64,000 bases of DNA. Source: Candidatus Liberibacter solanacearum CLso-ZC1. GTDB taxonomy: Bacteria; Pseudomonadota; Alphaproteobacteria; Rhizobiales; Rhizobiaceae. The notes beneath the pieces were generated by a model. It had not been told where the DNA came from. It worked only from the letters and a program-made list of their open reading frames with translations, and ran no database searches. The DNA lies in the NCBI RefSeq assembly GCF_000183665.1, contig NC_014774.1, positions 1,003,302-1,067,301 on the forward strand, written 5' to 3'. Shown here piece by piece: positions 54,466 to 64,000 of the stretch (positions within the stretch are counted from its first letter, which is position 1; each line of letters begins with the position of its first letter). The position numbers were made by a program, and so were the translations under genes.

Positions 54466-55190
54466 GATTAATCATTAGCAATGTTGGAGCATTATTCGTT
54501 AACATCCATAAGTTCAAGGAATTTTTCCCTTCTCTGATCAGGCAAATTTATTACGTGGGTGTCACCGGAGTCCCAGTGATTATTCTTATATCTTTTGTAA
54601 CTGGTGCAGTGATCGCACAACAAGGAGCGTTTCAACTTAGTAATTTTGGAGCAGAAATTTTTGCAATTGATTTAATGAGTATCCTTCAATTACGTGAAAT
54701 AGGAGTATTGCTAACAGCTGTTATGGTTGCCGGACGCTCTGGAAGCGCTATTGTAGCTGAAATTGGTTCTATGAAAATCAATGAAGAAATAGATTCTCTC
54801 AAAACGATAGGCATAGATCTCGTTAGAGTTCTAATATCTCCACGCATTTGGGCGCTTATAATTTCATTGCCATTACTCACCATTTTAGCCAATTATTCTG
54901 CTATTGTTGGAGCATCTATAATCGTTTGGAAATACTATGATATTCCTTTTTCTGTGTTTTTTGCACGCTTTCATTCCACAGCAACATTAGGAAACGTTTT
55001 TACAGGATTAATAAAAGCTCCTTTCATGGCATGCGCTATTGGAATAGTCGCAATGAAAGAAGGATTCGGAGTGGGAACAAATTCGGACTCTCTTGGAAAA
55101 AGGGTGACAACGTGCGTTGTTCAATCAATTTCCATGGTGATTATTATAGATTCACTATTTGCAATTTTCTATTTTGCAATTGGCATATAG
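54396..55190 (+). CDS. mlaE: MlaE-type lipid transport permease
   Basis: 264 aa from TTG 54396, about five to six membrane segments. Family motifs: GVPVIILISFVTGAVIAQQG, LREIGVLLTAVMVAGRSGSA followed by IVAEIGSM, and GFGVGTNSDSLGKRVT. Moves phospholipids across the periplasm together with the ATPase and MCE protein encoded next. It overlaps the STAS frame by 70 nt in the +2 frame. No ATG or RBS supports an independent start, so it is either the second half of a STAS-MlaE fusion with a 1-base loss, or a separately translated permease of normal E. coli length. Confidence 0.85.
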   Translation: MYHYIRKKAFKSINNSFIQLHILGLIISNVGALFVNIHKFKEFFPSLIRQIYYVGVTGVPVIILISFVTGAVIAQQGAFQLSNFGAEIFAIDLMSILQLREIGVLLTAVMVAGRSGSAIVAEIGSMKINEEIDSLKTIGIDLVRVLISPRIWALIISLPLLTILANYSAIVGASIIVWKYYDIPFSVFFARFHSTATLGNVFTGLIKAPFMACAIGIVAMKEGFGVGTNSDSLGKRVTTCVVQSISMVIIIDSLFAIFYFAIGI

Positions 55191-55207
55191 ATTTATAAGG
55201 AACGATA

Positions 55208-55984
55208 ATGCAGTTAGATAATATATCACTTCAAAAAGAAAAAATATTATCTGTTCAGAACCTTACGGTTAAATTAGAAAATAAAACTATACTAAAAAAT
55301 ATTAATTTAGATATGTCGCGCGGAGAAATTCTTGGAATTATTGGACCATCAGGATCAGGAAAATCAATTCTAATGCGTGCAATTCTAGGGCTTATACCTC
55401 GTTTTTCAGGAGAAGTTAAAGTATTAGGAAAAAATCTTAACCTTTCTACAAACAAAAAAGATAATACTATCAATACCAAGTTCGGGGTTCTTTTTCAACA
55501 TGGGGCATTATTTTCATCTATGACTGTCCAAGAAAATATTAGCATTCCTATTCGAGAACATCTTAATCTTCCTGAAGAGCTTATTAACGATATCGTTCAA
55601 AACAAAATGTCTATGGTGGGGTTACCTATAGAAGTTGCCGATGTGTTACCTTCTCAATTATCAGGAGGAATGATTAAACGTGTTTCTTTAGCACGATCTT
55701 TAGCTATTGATCCTGATCTCATCTTCTTAGATGAACCAACTTCTGGATTAGATCCGATAGGAACATCAGAATTTGATAATTTACTTATAAAATTACACCA
55801 TCTTTTGGGATTATCAGTATATATGATTACGCACGATCTTGATAGTTTAGTCTCTACTTGTAGCAGAGTGATAGTTCTTAAAAAAAAAGGCATTCTGAAA
55901 GAAGGAACTATTTCGGATATTCTAAATTCCAACGATCCCTGGATACGCTCTTATTTTAGCAGATTTACAAAGGAACCTAAATAA
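55208..55984 (+). CDS. mlaF: Mla-type ABC transporter ATPase
   Basis: 258 aa. ATPase of the lipid transporter. Walker A GPSGSGKSILMRAILGL, Q-loop FQHGALFSSMTVQENISIP, signature QLSGGMIKRVSLARSL, Walker B LIFLDEPTSGLDPIG, H-loop ITHDL. AAGGA 6 nt ahead of the ATG. It follows the permease by 17 nt and precedes the MCE gene by 3 nt, clearly one operon. Confidence 0.94.
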   Translation: MQLDNISLQKEKILSVQNLTVKLENKTILKNINLDMSRGEILGIIGPSGSGKSILMRAILGLIPRFSGEVKVLGKNLNLSTNKKDNTINTKFGVLFQHGALFSSMTVQENISIPIREHLNLPEELINDIVQNKMSMVGLPIEVADVLPSQLSGGMIKRVSLARSLAIDPDLIFLDEPTSGLDPIGTSEFDNLLIKLHHLLGLSVYMITHDLDSLVSTCSRVIVLKKKGILKEGTISDILNSNDPWIRSYFSRFTKEPK

Positions 55985-55987
55985 TTA

Positions 55988-57334
55988 ATGGAAGTTAAAA
56001 ACTATTATACAGCTGTGGGATTTTTTGCAATTTCAATCCTACTTTTATCATTTTATTCTATATATTGGCTATCACGCAATGACCAATATAATGGTCCCAC
56101 GACTGAACTCATTATTCGTATTCCAGGATCAGTAGAAGGTCTTGCAGTTAATTCATCTGTCCGTTTTAATGGTATTCCAATCGGCCATGTTACTGGGTTA
56201 TTCGTTGATAAAGACAACCCGCATTACTCTATGGCTCAGACACTCGTTCGAGTTGATGTTCCTTTATATCCTTCAACCAAAGCAATGATCAAAGCACAAG
56301 GAATAACAGGCATGACATATATAGAGCTGTCTACTGAACGCACAGAAAATTATACCCTCTTTCAAACCGCTACCAAAGAAAAAAAAATCGCTATGATTAC
56401 CGCCATCCCTTCAGGAATAAATCATCTTTTGTCAACTGCAGAAGATACATTAAACAAAATAAATGTATCGTCTGATCAGATTCAAAAAATTATAAACAAT
56501 GCCGACAACCCTCTTAATAGAATTATAAAAAATTTTGAAACTATCTCGACAATACTCGTAGATAATGTTTCTGATTTAGACAAAATGATACATAGAAAAA
56601 ATAATGTTGCCGTTGATTTTACAAAGACTCTTAGCAATACTTCTGATTTTATCACATCATTAAACAAAACAATTAAAGCCGTTGATATACAAAAAATTAA
56701 TCAGATAATCGAAAATATTCAAGTGGTTAGCAATAATTTCATTAAATCATCTGATCAAGTTACAAATACAATCAATGATTTACAAGAAACGACACACACT
56801 TTTCAAGGAGTAGGGAAAAAAGCAGATCACCTCTTGTCAGATGTTTCTTCTCAAATACACAGTAAAGAAGCTTTTGATTTTTGGGAAAATATTTCTGAAT
56901 CTAGCTCAAATATACGTAACAGTACATCTGCTATACGGGAAATTACAGATCATAGTCAAAAAATTATTTTAACCATTGATACAATAGAAAAAATGACAGA
57001 AAATCTTAATAATTCTTCCATAAAATTGAAAGAGTTAATGACAACAATCAATAGCTTTACAGATTCAGAAGGAAAAAAATCACTTATTGAAGACGCTCAA
57101 AAAGCAATACGATCTTTTCAAAATACTACTGAAAAAATCAATGAATATATTCCCCCTATTGCAAAAAATTTGCAAAATTTTTCAAATTCTGGCCTGTATG
57201 ACTTGCAAAATCTTATCAGAAATCTCCAGGAAACAGTCGGTCATTTTGACGATTCTCTCAGTAATTTCGAACGCAATCCTCAAAATATTATATGGGGGAA
57301 AGAAACTGTTAAACAATATAAACCTAAACACTAA
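55988..57334 (+). CDS. MCE-family lipid-binding protein (MlaD-like)
   Basis: 448 aa. One N-terminal membrane helix (about 8-28, YTAVGFFAISILLLSFYSIY) anchors it; the MCE domain (about 38-118) includes GSVEGLAVNSSVRFNGIPIG and ITGMTYIELS. The long C-terminal part (about 130-445) is helical and Asn/Ser/Thr-rich, probably coiled coil. This long-tailed type is typical of alphaproteobacterial MCE proteins, longer than E. coli MlaD. It forms the periplasmic lipid path above the permease. Confidence 0.92.
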   Translation: MEVKNYYTAVGFFAISILLLSFYSIYWLSRNDQYNGPTTELIIRIPGSVEGLAVNSSVRFNGIPIGHVTGLFVDKDNPHYSMAQTLVRVDVPLYPSTKAMIKAQGITGMTYIELSTERTENYTLFQTATKEKKIAMITAIPSGINHLLSTAEDTLNKINVSSDQIQKIINNADNPLNRIIKNFETISTILVDNVSDLDKMIHRKNNVAVDFTKTLSNTSDFITSLNKTIKAVDIQKINQIIENIQVVSNNFIKSSDQVTNTINDLQETTHTFQGVGKKADHLLSDVSSQIHSKEAFDFWENISESSSNIRNSTSAIREITDHSQKIILTIDTIEKMTENLNNSSIKLKELMTTINSFTDSEGKKSLIEDAQKAIRSFQNTTEKINEYIPPIAKNLQNFSNSGLYDLQNLIRNLQETVGHFDDSLSNFERNPQNIIWGKETVKQYKPKH

Positions 57335-57343
57335 TCAAAATGG

Positions 57344-57964
57344 ATGAGTGAACTTATGGATAAAAAATTAAAAAAAATTACCAAGAACATGAGATTGTGT
57401 ATTCCTGCCATATCATTGTGCATGTTTCTCTCTTCATGTTTTGGGAATATCCCTAAAAATATATTTGATTTAACAGAAAGCACAAAACATAATCAATCTA
57501 TCCAACATAATGTACGACTTACCATCAACGAACCTGTGACATCAAAAACTCTAGATAGCCCAGATATTATCGTCCGCTCTTCCCCCGTTGAAATACAATA
57601 TCTGATAGGATCTCAATGGAGTGATAGATTGCCACGCATGGTACAATTAAAATTGATTGCAAATTTTGAAAATAATGGAAAAATATCAACCATCATTAAA
57701 CCCAATCAAGGAATTTATCCAAATTATCAAATCTCTTCTATTATTAGAGCTTTCGAAATTGATATTCATCATCATTATGCTATAATTGAAATATCTCTAA
57801 AAATCATTGATATAAATACCGGTAACATAATAGCACAGAAAGTTTTTCATGTTGAAGAAGCTTTTGAAGAGGATAATAAATTATGTTTTATTGAGTCTCT
57901 TAATCGTGCTTTTTCTCGTATTTCCTCGGAAATTATTAATTGGACAGTCTCATCCCTTCCTTAA
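57344..57964 (+). CDS. ABC-type transport auxiliary lipoprotein
   Basis: 206 aa. N-terminal lipoprotein signal with lipobox LSSC (CMFLSSCF), so the mature protein starts at Cys near residue 32. The body resembles PqiC/ABC-type transport auxiliary lipoproteins (QYLIGSQWSDRLPRMVQLKL, AFSRISSEIINWTV). It is the fourth gene of the Mla operon, 9 nt after the MCE gene, the place where rhizobia carry this family. ATGs at 57344 and 57356 are both possible starts. It needs the Lol system encoded elsewhere in the window for sorting. Confidence 0.85.
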   Translation: MSELMDKKLKKITKNMRLCIPAISLCMFLSSCFGNIPKNIFDLTESTKHNQSIQHNVRLTINEPVTSKTLDSPDIIVRSSPVEIQYLIGSQWSDRLPRMVQLKLIANFENNGKISTIIKPNQGIYPNYQISSIIRAFEIDIHHHYAIIEISLKIIDINTGNIIAQKVFHVEEAFEEDNKLCFIESLNRAFSRISSEIINWTVSSLP

Positions 57965-58182
57965 ATTATGATCGGTGTGATAAAAAAAGAGCAATTAGAG
58001 TAAAAGAACGATGACAAATTTTGCAGAAAAGATTAAAAGAATCCACTGGGCTCAAACATTCAACAACAATTCCACTTTATCCTTTCCTACGAGCCACTAG
58101 ACCTTTGAAACTCTTACCCAGCAAGCGAAAACCTACCTTTTACATTCATAAACTACCACCTTACGTTTCCTCAAAGTACTGT

Positions 58183-58446
58183 TCACCGGCCCCCTATTCC
58201 AGGGTTGAAAACAAACTCTCTAATCGCTGATATACGGTTTTCAGCAGCATTATAAAGTATTAAAGAAATCTTAAAACTTGATCTAAAGTTTTCAATATGC
58301 TTCCATCTCATAAGAAGATCATCCGCTTATTGAAGCGTAATACTCATATCTTCATAAATATTATTTCCTGTATGGACACAGCCAATAATAGCCCATGCTC
58401 CAGAAGGATATTGATAGGCCTTGTAAGTGTCCCTCAAATCTCTTGA
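58183..58446 (-). pseudogene. broken reading frame of unknown family
   Basis: One minus-strand frame gives 39 codons, a single TAA (rc of 58327-58329), then 47 codons before TGA (rc of 58183-58185). The text looks protein-like: YQYPSGAWAIIGCVHTGNNI, then ADDLLMRWKHIENFRSSFKI and AAENRISAIREFVFNP. No start codon or RBS is evident at its head. I do not recognise the family; a phage or host-interaction gene remnant is possible but not shown. Confidence 0.4.
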
Positions 58447-58539
58447 TTAAAATCGATTAAGCTTAGGTATTTTATAAACATATAATAAGATTTAAAAAAT
58501 TGGCAACGTTAGTGCGTATTTGTAGACGAAAGACAATAA

Positions 58540-58692
58540 AAATATCAAAAAAAACTAAGTTTAGCCTCTGCTGTAGTAGTATTGTCAGTACCCGTTGCGT
58601 TTAGTGATGGTGATTTATCCGGATCAAAAACATGTAACAGTGCAATTGAAAATCAAAGGAACGATGCACGGAAAAAAGACTTCAACAACTAG
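58540..58692 (+). pseudogene. remnant of a small signal-peptide protein
   Basis: The plus-strand frame reads KKLSLASAVVVLSVPVAFS, a classic Sec signal peptide with cleavage after AFS, then DGDLSGSKTCNSAIENQRND and a lysine-rich end before TAG (58690-58692). No ATG, GTG or TTG starts it. If the A8 run (58547-58554) lost one base, the upstream frame would give ATA-AAA-ATA-TCA, that is MKISKKL if ATA were once ATG. So it looks like a start-lost, frameshifted gene for a small exported protein. Low certainty because it is short. Confidence 0.4.
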
Positions 58693-58956
58693 AATGGAAA
58701 AGAAGAGGTCAATTCATCAGATTAAAAAACACAATAACAAAGTAAAATAAGTAACTTAATATTTTTTAATCCAAAATATATAAGGGTTTGATTATACCAT
58801 TTTTTCTTTAGCACAACCCAAACATTTTCATTATAAAACTATTCTAATAGTTCAACAACAACTTCACAAACAATCTCTTTTTAATCGATAGCCAAAACTC
58901 CAGCAGAACATCGAATAAATTCGAATTGCAGGCTGTCGAACCTTTTAATTAAGTCA

Positions 58957-58984
58957 ATTCATGCTGATAGGAATCAGCATGAAT
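58957..58984 (-). terminator. perfect 12-bp hairpin downstream of rpoC, possible terminator
   Basis: ATTCATGCTGAT (58957-58968) and ATCAGCATGAAT (58973-58984) pair perfectly around a 4-nt loop, about 115 nt past the rpoC stop. There is no clean run of U after the stem on the minus strand, so termination is likely by position but not proven. It could also act from the plus side. Confidence 0.45.
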
Positions 58985-59097
58985 AAAAAATTTAATACTT
59001 TTTATCCTAAAAAGAAATGTTGCAGAAAATATTAATATTTTTACTTATCTAAAAAAATCAAAAGATATACTTTTAATTATACCTAAAAAAGAACTCA

Positions 59098-62000
59098 TTA
59101 TTCTGCTATAATTCCTTGAATTTGATTATTTTTTGAATCGCTGTCCTGCGAGGAATTAGATCTTGCTTTGAGAATCATTTGATCTCTGTTCATAGCAATA
59201 CGACGTTTTTCATGTAAAATAGCCCCCGTTCCAGCTGGAATCAAACGACCTACAATAACATTTTCTTTAAGCCCTTCTAACATATCAACTTTTCCAGCAA
59301 TAGCGGCTTCGGTAAGAACTTTAGTCGTCTCTTGGAAAGAAGCAGCTGATATAAACGACTTAGTTTGAAGAGAAGCTTTTGTAATACCCTGAAGAACAGG
59401 AGAGAAAGAAACCTGTTTCTTTCCTTGTTGCGCAAGCGATCTATTCAATTCCTCTACTTCAACACGGTCAATATTATCTCCTAATATATACTCAGTATCC
59501 GCTGGATCAGTTATTTCAACTTTTTGTAACATCTGACGAATGACAACTTCTATATGCTTATCATTGATCAGAACACCTTCAAGACGATAAACTTCTTGAA
59601 CTTCATTGATAAGATAAGATGCCAAGGCCTCTATTCCCTTAATCCTTAAAATATCATGTGGAGCGGGATTTCCTTCAAGGATATAATCACCTTTTTCAAC
59701 CTTATCTCCATCCTGCAGATAAAAATGTTTATTTTTAGGAATAAAGTATTCTACTGGCTCAACACCTTCTTCAAAAGGCTCGATTAATACGCGAGATTTA
59801 TTCTTATAATTTCTCTTGATTTTAATAGATCCGCTAACTTCTGCCAAGATAGCATGATTCTTAGGACGACGCGCCTCAAAAAGCTCAGCAACTCGTGGCA
59901 ACCCACTTGTGATATCTTTTGTCTTAGCACTAGATATCGGCGAACGCGCCAAAACATCTCCCACAGAAACTTTTTGTCCAGGAGAAACGGAAAGAATAGC
60001 ATCTACTGGTAAAAACCATCTAGCATCTGTTCCACGAGAAAATTTCAGAACAGCACCATTTTCATCTTTAACTACAATAGCAGGCTTTAAATTTTGTCCG
60101 CGACTAGTAAATCGCCAGTCAATAACTTTTCGTTTAGCAATTCCTGTAGATTCACCAACGCTTTCTATCACAGAAAGACCATCAACAAGATCTTCAAAAT
60201 CTACTATTCCAGAAACTTCTGTTATCATTGGAAAAGTATGAGGATCCCATTCAGAAACACGCTGTCCATATTTGACAATATCACCATCATCAACGAATAG
60301 TTTAGCACCGTACATAATGCGATGCGAAGATTGCTCCTGACCTGATACATCTAAAATCTGAAGCGTCGTATTACGTCCCATGGAAATGAGATCATTTGCA
60401 GAATTACGGCATACACTACGGTTCTTAATCTTAACTGTTCCTTCGCAAGAAGACTCTAAGAAGGATCGATCCATAACCGTCACTGCGCCCCCAAGGTGGA
60501 AAGTACGCATTGTTAACTGTGTTCCAGGCTCACCAATCGACTGAGCAGCGATGACACCAACGGCTTCACCTACATTAACAAGAGATCCTCGAGCAAGATC
60601 CCGACCGTAACATAGCGAACACACTCCCTTCTTAGATTCACAAGTTAAAGCCGAACGAATTCTCACAGAACGGATACCGCTTTTTTCAATTTCAGTAACA
60701 TGTGATTCAAGTATTAATCCTCCAGCCTTTATGATGCATGCATTTGTCACCGGATTGACAATATCATCAAGGGCTATGCGTCCTAAAACACGACTTCCAA
60801 GAGAATATACTACTTGTCCTGAATCTACTATATGCGTAATACTCAAACCTTTATTGGTACCACAATCAACCTGATTAACAATACAATTTTGAGCAACATC
60901 TACCAACCTACGACTCAAATAACCAGAGCTAGCAGTTCTCATAACAACATCAAGCAATCCTTTACGACCCCCAACACAAGATTGAAAGAATTCAAATCCA
61001 TAAAGTCCATCTTTAAAGTGAGAACGAATAGGTGACTCAATGATTTCTCCTGATGGTTTGGCTATCAATCCTCTCATTCCACCAAGCTGACGCATCTGAT
61101 GCACAGAACTACGAGCACCAGAATGAGACATCATAAATATAGAATTCATCTTTTTTTGACGACCAGTTTCCGGATCAAACTCAACCTGTTTAATAAGAGA
61201 CATCATCTCTTCGGTAACTTTATCAGTGGTTTTACCCCACAAATCGACAACTTTATTATATTTTTCTCCACGCGTAATCAATCCATCATTGTATTGATTC
61301 TCATATTCTTTCACCATCTTATCAGCTTCTGCGATAATTTTTCCCTTTGATTTAGGAACAACTATGTCATCTTTACCAAAGGAAATTCCCGAAGAACAAG
61401 CATATCGGAATCCTAAACGCATAAGATCATCACAAAAAGCAACTGTGCTTTTTTGTCCACAATGACGATAAACTGCATCCACCATCGCTGAAATATTTTT
61501 CTTAACCATTTCTTGATTGCAAATATCAAATGAAATATTATGATGACGAGGCAATATTTCACCTAGAATCATACGTCCTGGGGTTGTTTCATAAATCTTG
61601 GATACCCAATTACCACTTTCATCAATATTTTTATATCTACCACGAATCTTAGAATGCAAAGTAACTACTTTTCTTTCAAGAGCATGATATACCTCATCCA
61701 CATCAGCAAAAACCATCCCTTCACCAGGATCACCTTCATGGATAATAGACAGATAATAAAGCCCTAACACCATATCTTGCGAAGGAACCACAACTGGCAC
61801 TCCGCTCGCTGGATGCAAAAGATTGTTAGTAGACATCATTAATACACGTGCTTCTAATTGCGCTTCAAGAGAGAGAACGACATACACAGCCATTTGATCT
61901 CCATCAAAGTCAGCATTATATCCTGCACATACTAAAGGATGAAGTTGAATAGCTTTTCCACTTATAATTTTAGGCTCGAAAGCCTGCATACTTAATCGGT

Positions 62001-63294
62001 GCAAACTTGGAGCACGATTGAGTAATACAACATGCTGGTGAACGACTTCCGCAAGGACATCCCAAACTTCAGGTCTTTCTTTTTCAACGAATTTTTTAGC
62101 CTGTTTAACTGTGGAAACATACCCCTTCTTTTCTAGTTGCGCATATAGAAAGGGTTTAAAAAGTTCAAGTGCCATTAACTTAGGCAGACCACATTGGTGC
62201 AATAGCAATTCTGGACCTGCCACAATAACAGTACGACCAGAATAATCCACCCTTTTACCGAGAAGATTAGTCCTGAAACGACCTTGCTTCCCTTTTAACA
62301 TATCAGATAGAGATTTCAAAGGACGTCTATTCGCACCAGTTACTACACGCTTATGACGACCATTATCAAACAATGCATCAACAGATTCTTGCAACATTCT
62401 TTTTTCATTGCGAACAATAATTTCCGGAGCATGCAAACTTTTTAATCTCATCAAACGATTGTTTCTACCGATAACTCGACGATACAAATCATTTAAATCA
62501 GATGCCGCAAATCTTCCAAAATCAAGAGCTACCAGCGGCCTTAAATCAGGAGGAAGAACTGGAATAACGGTCATAACCATCCATTCAGGACGATTACCTG
62601 ATATCAGAAAACTATCTACAATTTTAAGACGCTTAATTATCTTTTTTCTTCTAAAAATAGAAGAAGATTTACTCAGTTGACCACGCAAGGTAATAGCTAG
62701 ATTCGGCAGATCTAATAAAATTAACAGCTCACGTATCGCATCTGCCCCCATCATAGCTATAAACTGATCTTGACCAAAATCATTTACCGCTTCTACATAT
62801 TCTTCTTCTGTTAAAATCTGATATTTCTCTAACGAAGACAAGCCGGGATCAATAACAACATAACTCTCAAAATACAATACACGCTCTACATCTCTTAAAG
62901 TCATATCAAGCAACGTTGATATACGTGATGGCAAAGATTTAAGAAACCATGGATGAGCAACTGGAGAAGCCAGTTGGATATGAGCCATTCGATCTCGACG
63001 AACACAAGATAGCGTTACTTCAACACCGCATTTTTCACAAATAATGCCCTTATACTTCATGCGTTTATATTTGCCGCATATACATTCATAGTCTTTAATA
63101 GGGCCAAAAATTCGAGCACAAAACAAACCATCTCGTTCTGGCTTAAAGGTACGATAATTAATTGTCTCAGGTTTTTTTATCTCACCATAAGACAAAGATA
63201 AAATCTTTTCTGGAGAGGCAATTGAAATCCTGACGGAATCAAATTCTCTATCATCTGTCCACGGATTAAAAAATCTCATGACCTCTTGTTGCAT
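59098..63294 (-). CDS. rpoC: RNA polymerase beta' subunit
   Basis: 1398 aa from ATG 63294 ([12 protein letters not shown], the family start); an in-frame TTG 9 codons upstream is not needed. Catalytic [12 protein letters not shown] near residue 460, N-terminal zinc ligands [19 protein letters not shown], second zinc site [19 protein letters not shown], bridge/trigger region [17 protein letters not shown]. Complete. It follows rpoB by 61 nt as usual. Confidence 0.98.
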   Translation of the reverse strand: MQQEVMRFFNPWTDDREFDSVRISIASPEKILSLSYGEIKKPETINYRTFKPERDGLFCARIFGPIKDYECICGKYKRMKYKGIICEKCGVEVTLSCVRRDRMAHIQLASPVAHPWFLKSLPSRISTLLDMTLRDVERVLYFESYVVIDPGLSSLEKYQILTEEEYVEAVNDFGQDQFIAMMGADAIRELLILLDLPNLAITLRGQLSKSSSIFRRKKIIKRLKIVDSFLISGNRPEWMVMTVIPVLPPDLRPLVALDFGRFAASDLNDLYRRVIGRNNRLMRLKSLHAPEIIVRNEKRMLQESVDALFDNGRHKRVVTGANRRPLKSLSDMLKGKQGRFRTNLLGKRVDYSGRTVIVAGPELLLHQCGLPKLMALELFKPFLYAQLEKKGYVSTVKQAKKFVEKERPEVWDVLAEVVHQHVVLLNRAPSLHRLSMQAFEPKIISGKAIQLHPLVCAGYNADFDGDQMAVYVVLSLEAQLEARVLMMSTNNLLHPASGVPVVVPSQDMVLGLYYLSIIHEGDPGEGMVFADVDEVYHALERKVVTLHSKIRGRYKNIDESGNWVSKIYETTPGRMILGEILPRHHNISFDICNQEMVKKNISAMVDAVYRHCGQKSTVAFCDDLMRLGFRYACSSGISFGKDDIVVPKSKGKIIAEADKMVKEYENQYNDGLITRGEKYNKVVDLWGKTTDKVTEEMMSLIKQVEFDPETGRQKKMNSIFMMSHSGARSSVHQMRQLGGMRGLIAKPSGEIIESPIRSHFKDGLYGFEFFQSCVGGRKGLLDVVMRTASSGYLSRRLVDVAQNCIVNQVDCGTNKGLSITHIVDSGQVVYSLGSRVLGRIALDDIVNPVTNACIIKAGGLILESHVTEIEKSGIRSVRIRSALTCESKKGVCSLCYGRDLARGSLVNVGEAVGVIAAQSIGEPGTQLTMRTFHLGGAVTVMDRSFLESSCEGTVKIKNRSVCRNSANDLISMGRNTTLQILDVSGQEQSSHRIMYGAKLFVDDGDIVKYGQRVSEWDPHTFPMITEVSGIVDFEDLVDGLSVIESVGESTGIAKRKVIDWRFTSRGQNLKPAIVVKDENGAVLKFSRGTDARWFLPVDAILSVSPGQKVSVGDVLARSPISSAKTKDITSGLPRVAELFEARRPKNHAILAEVSGSIKIKRNYKNKSRVLIEPFEEGVEPVEYFIPKNKHFYLQDGDKVEKGDYILEGNPAPHDILRIKGIEALASYLINEVQEVYRLEGVLINDKHIEVVIRQMLQKVEITDPADTEYILGDNIDRVEVEELNRSLAQQGKKQVSFSPVLQGITKASLQTKSFISAASFQETTKVLTEAAIAGKVDMLEGLKENVIVGRLIPAGTGAILHEKRRIAMNRDQMILKARSNSSQDSDSKNNQIQGIIAE

Positions 63295-63355
63295 ACCCTT
63301 ATATCCCCCATTCAAAGGCAAAATATCTTAAAAAAGAAAATATTTGTCTTATCTA

Positions 63356-64000
<645 letters not shown>

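Larger units (their letters stand above)
57965..59097. other. decayed intergenic region before rpoC
   Basis: About 1.1 kb without an intact gene. It holds a broken minus-strand frame (58183-58446), a plus-strand signal-peptide-like remnant (58540-58692) and a hairpin (58957-58984), listed separately. Segment 58081-58200 is clearly richer in G and C than its surroundings. Minus-strand 58750-58950 reads through short protein-like pieces broken by stops, which I do not recognise. Confidence 0.6.

Noticed and set aside
58020..58210. RNase P RNA, tmRNA or a 23S rRNA fragment in the GC-rich island
   Set aside because: I compared it with conserved segments of these RNAs from memory. Only a short, weak resemblance to one 23S segment (gtgaac..agtac..tgagg) was seen, and the neighbouring 23S sequence does not follow.
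58021..58230. 69-codon plus-strand open frame in the GC-rich island
   Set aside because: It is antisense to a more protein-like broken frame and has no RBS; the frame is probably open only because of base composition.

Overview
The window is an AT-rich stretch of an alphaproteobacterial (Rhizobiales) chromosome. Gene content and order fit a reduced 'Candidatus Liberibacter' genome. Conserved rhizobial blocks (clpB-DUF4167-prmC-prfA / lysC / ubiG; nuoA-N-birA-rnj-proS-lolC-lolD; groES-groEL / HAD-ribF; mla operon; rpoBC) are kept but separated by long AT-rich gaps without recognisable genes. In the 16S gene, the V1 segment (rc of 2948-2972) resembles the segment I remember as the target of a Ca. 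L. solanacearum primer, with one difference, more closely than the asiaticus/africanus versions. The species call is from memory and tentative.

Layout. 1-3036: rRNA operon on the minus strand (16S, tRNA-Ile, tRNA-Ala, 5' part of 23S). 3395-5377: M23 peptidase. 5731-13111, minus: clpB, DUF4167 protein, prmC, prfA, a gap where relatives carry ptsP, then lysC; ubiG is divergent. 14019-34566, minus: lolD, lolC/E, proS, rnj, birA and all fourteen complex I genes nuoN to nuoA. 34709-40881: tRNA-Asp, tRNA-Val, groEL, groES, a divergent HAD gene with ribF, a small secreted protein and tRNA-Lys. 41416-50923: a frameshifted sugar MFS transporter, a UbiH-type monooxygenase, phosphatidylcholine synthase, tRNA-Gln, kdsD, a degenerate sigma-54-type regulator and pepF. 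51445-57964: maeB and an Mla-type lipid transport operon. 57965-59097: a decayed region. 59098-64000: rpoC and the 3' part of rpoB.

Functionally the window covers respiration (complex I, ubiquinone and phosphatidylcholine synthesis), envelope maintenance (Lol, Mla, KdsD, M23 peptidase), proteostasis (GroESL, ClpB, PepF), translation (rRNA, tRNAs, RF1 and its methylase, ProS), transcription (RNA polymerase) and RNA processing (RNase J).

No new multi-gene system was found. The most notable signal is genome decay. Three genes (nuoJ, the MFS transporter, the STAS-MlaE permease) each appear to lack exactly one base in an A/T homopolymer. Two near-perfect tandem duplications of about 120 bp sit at gene starts, one of them copying the clpB ribosome binding site and start. 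A sigma-54-type activator has lost its phosphoacceptor Asp and its GAFTGA loop. Broken reading frames, one with a signal-peptide-like N-terminus, lie in the gap before rpoC. All functional calls rest on motif recognition and synteny from memory; no search was run.
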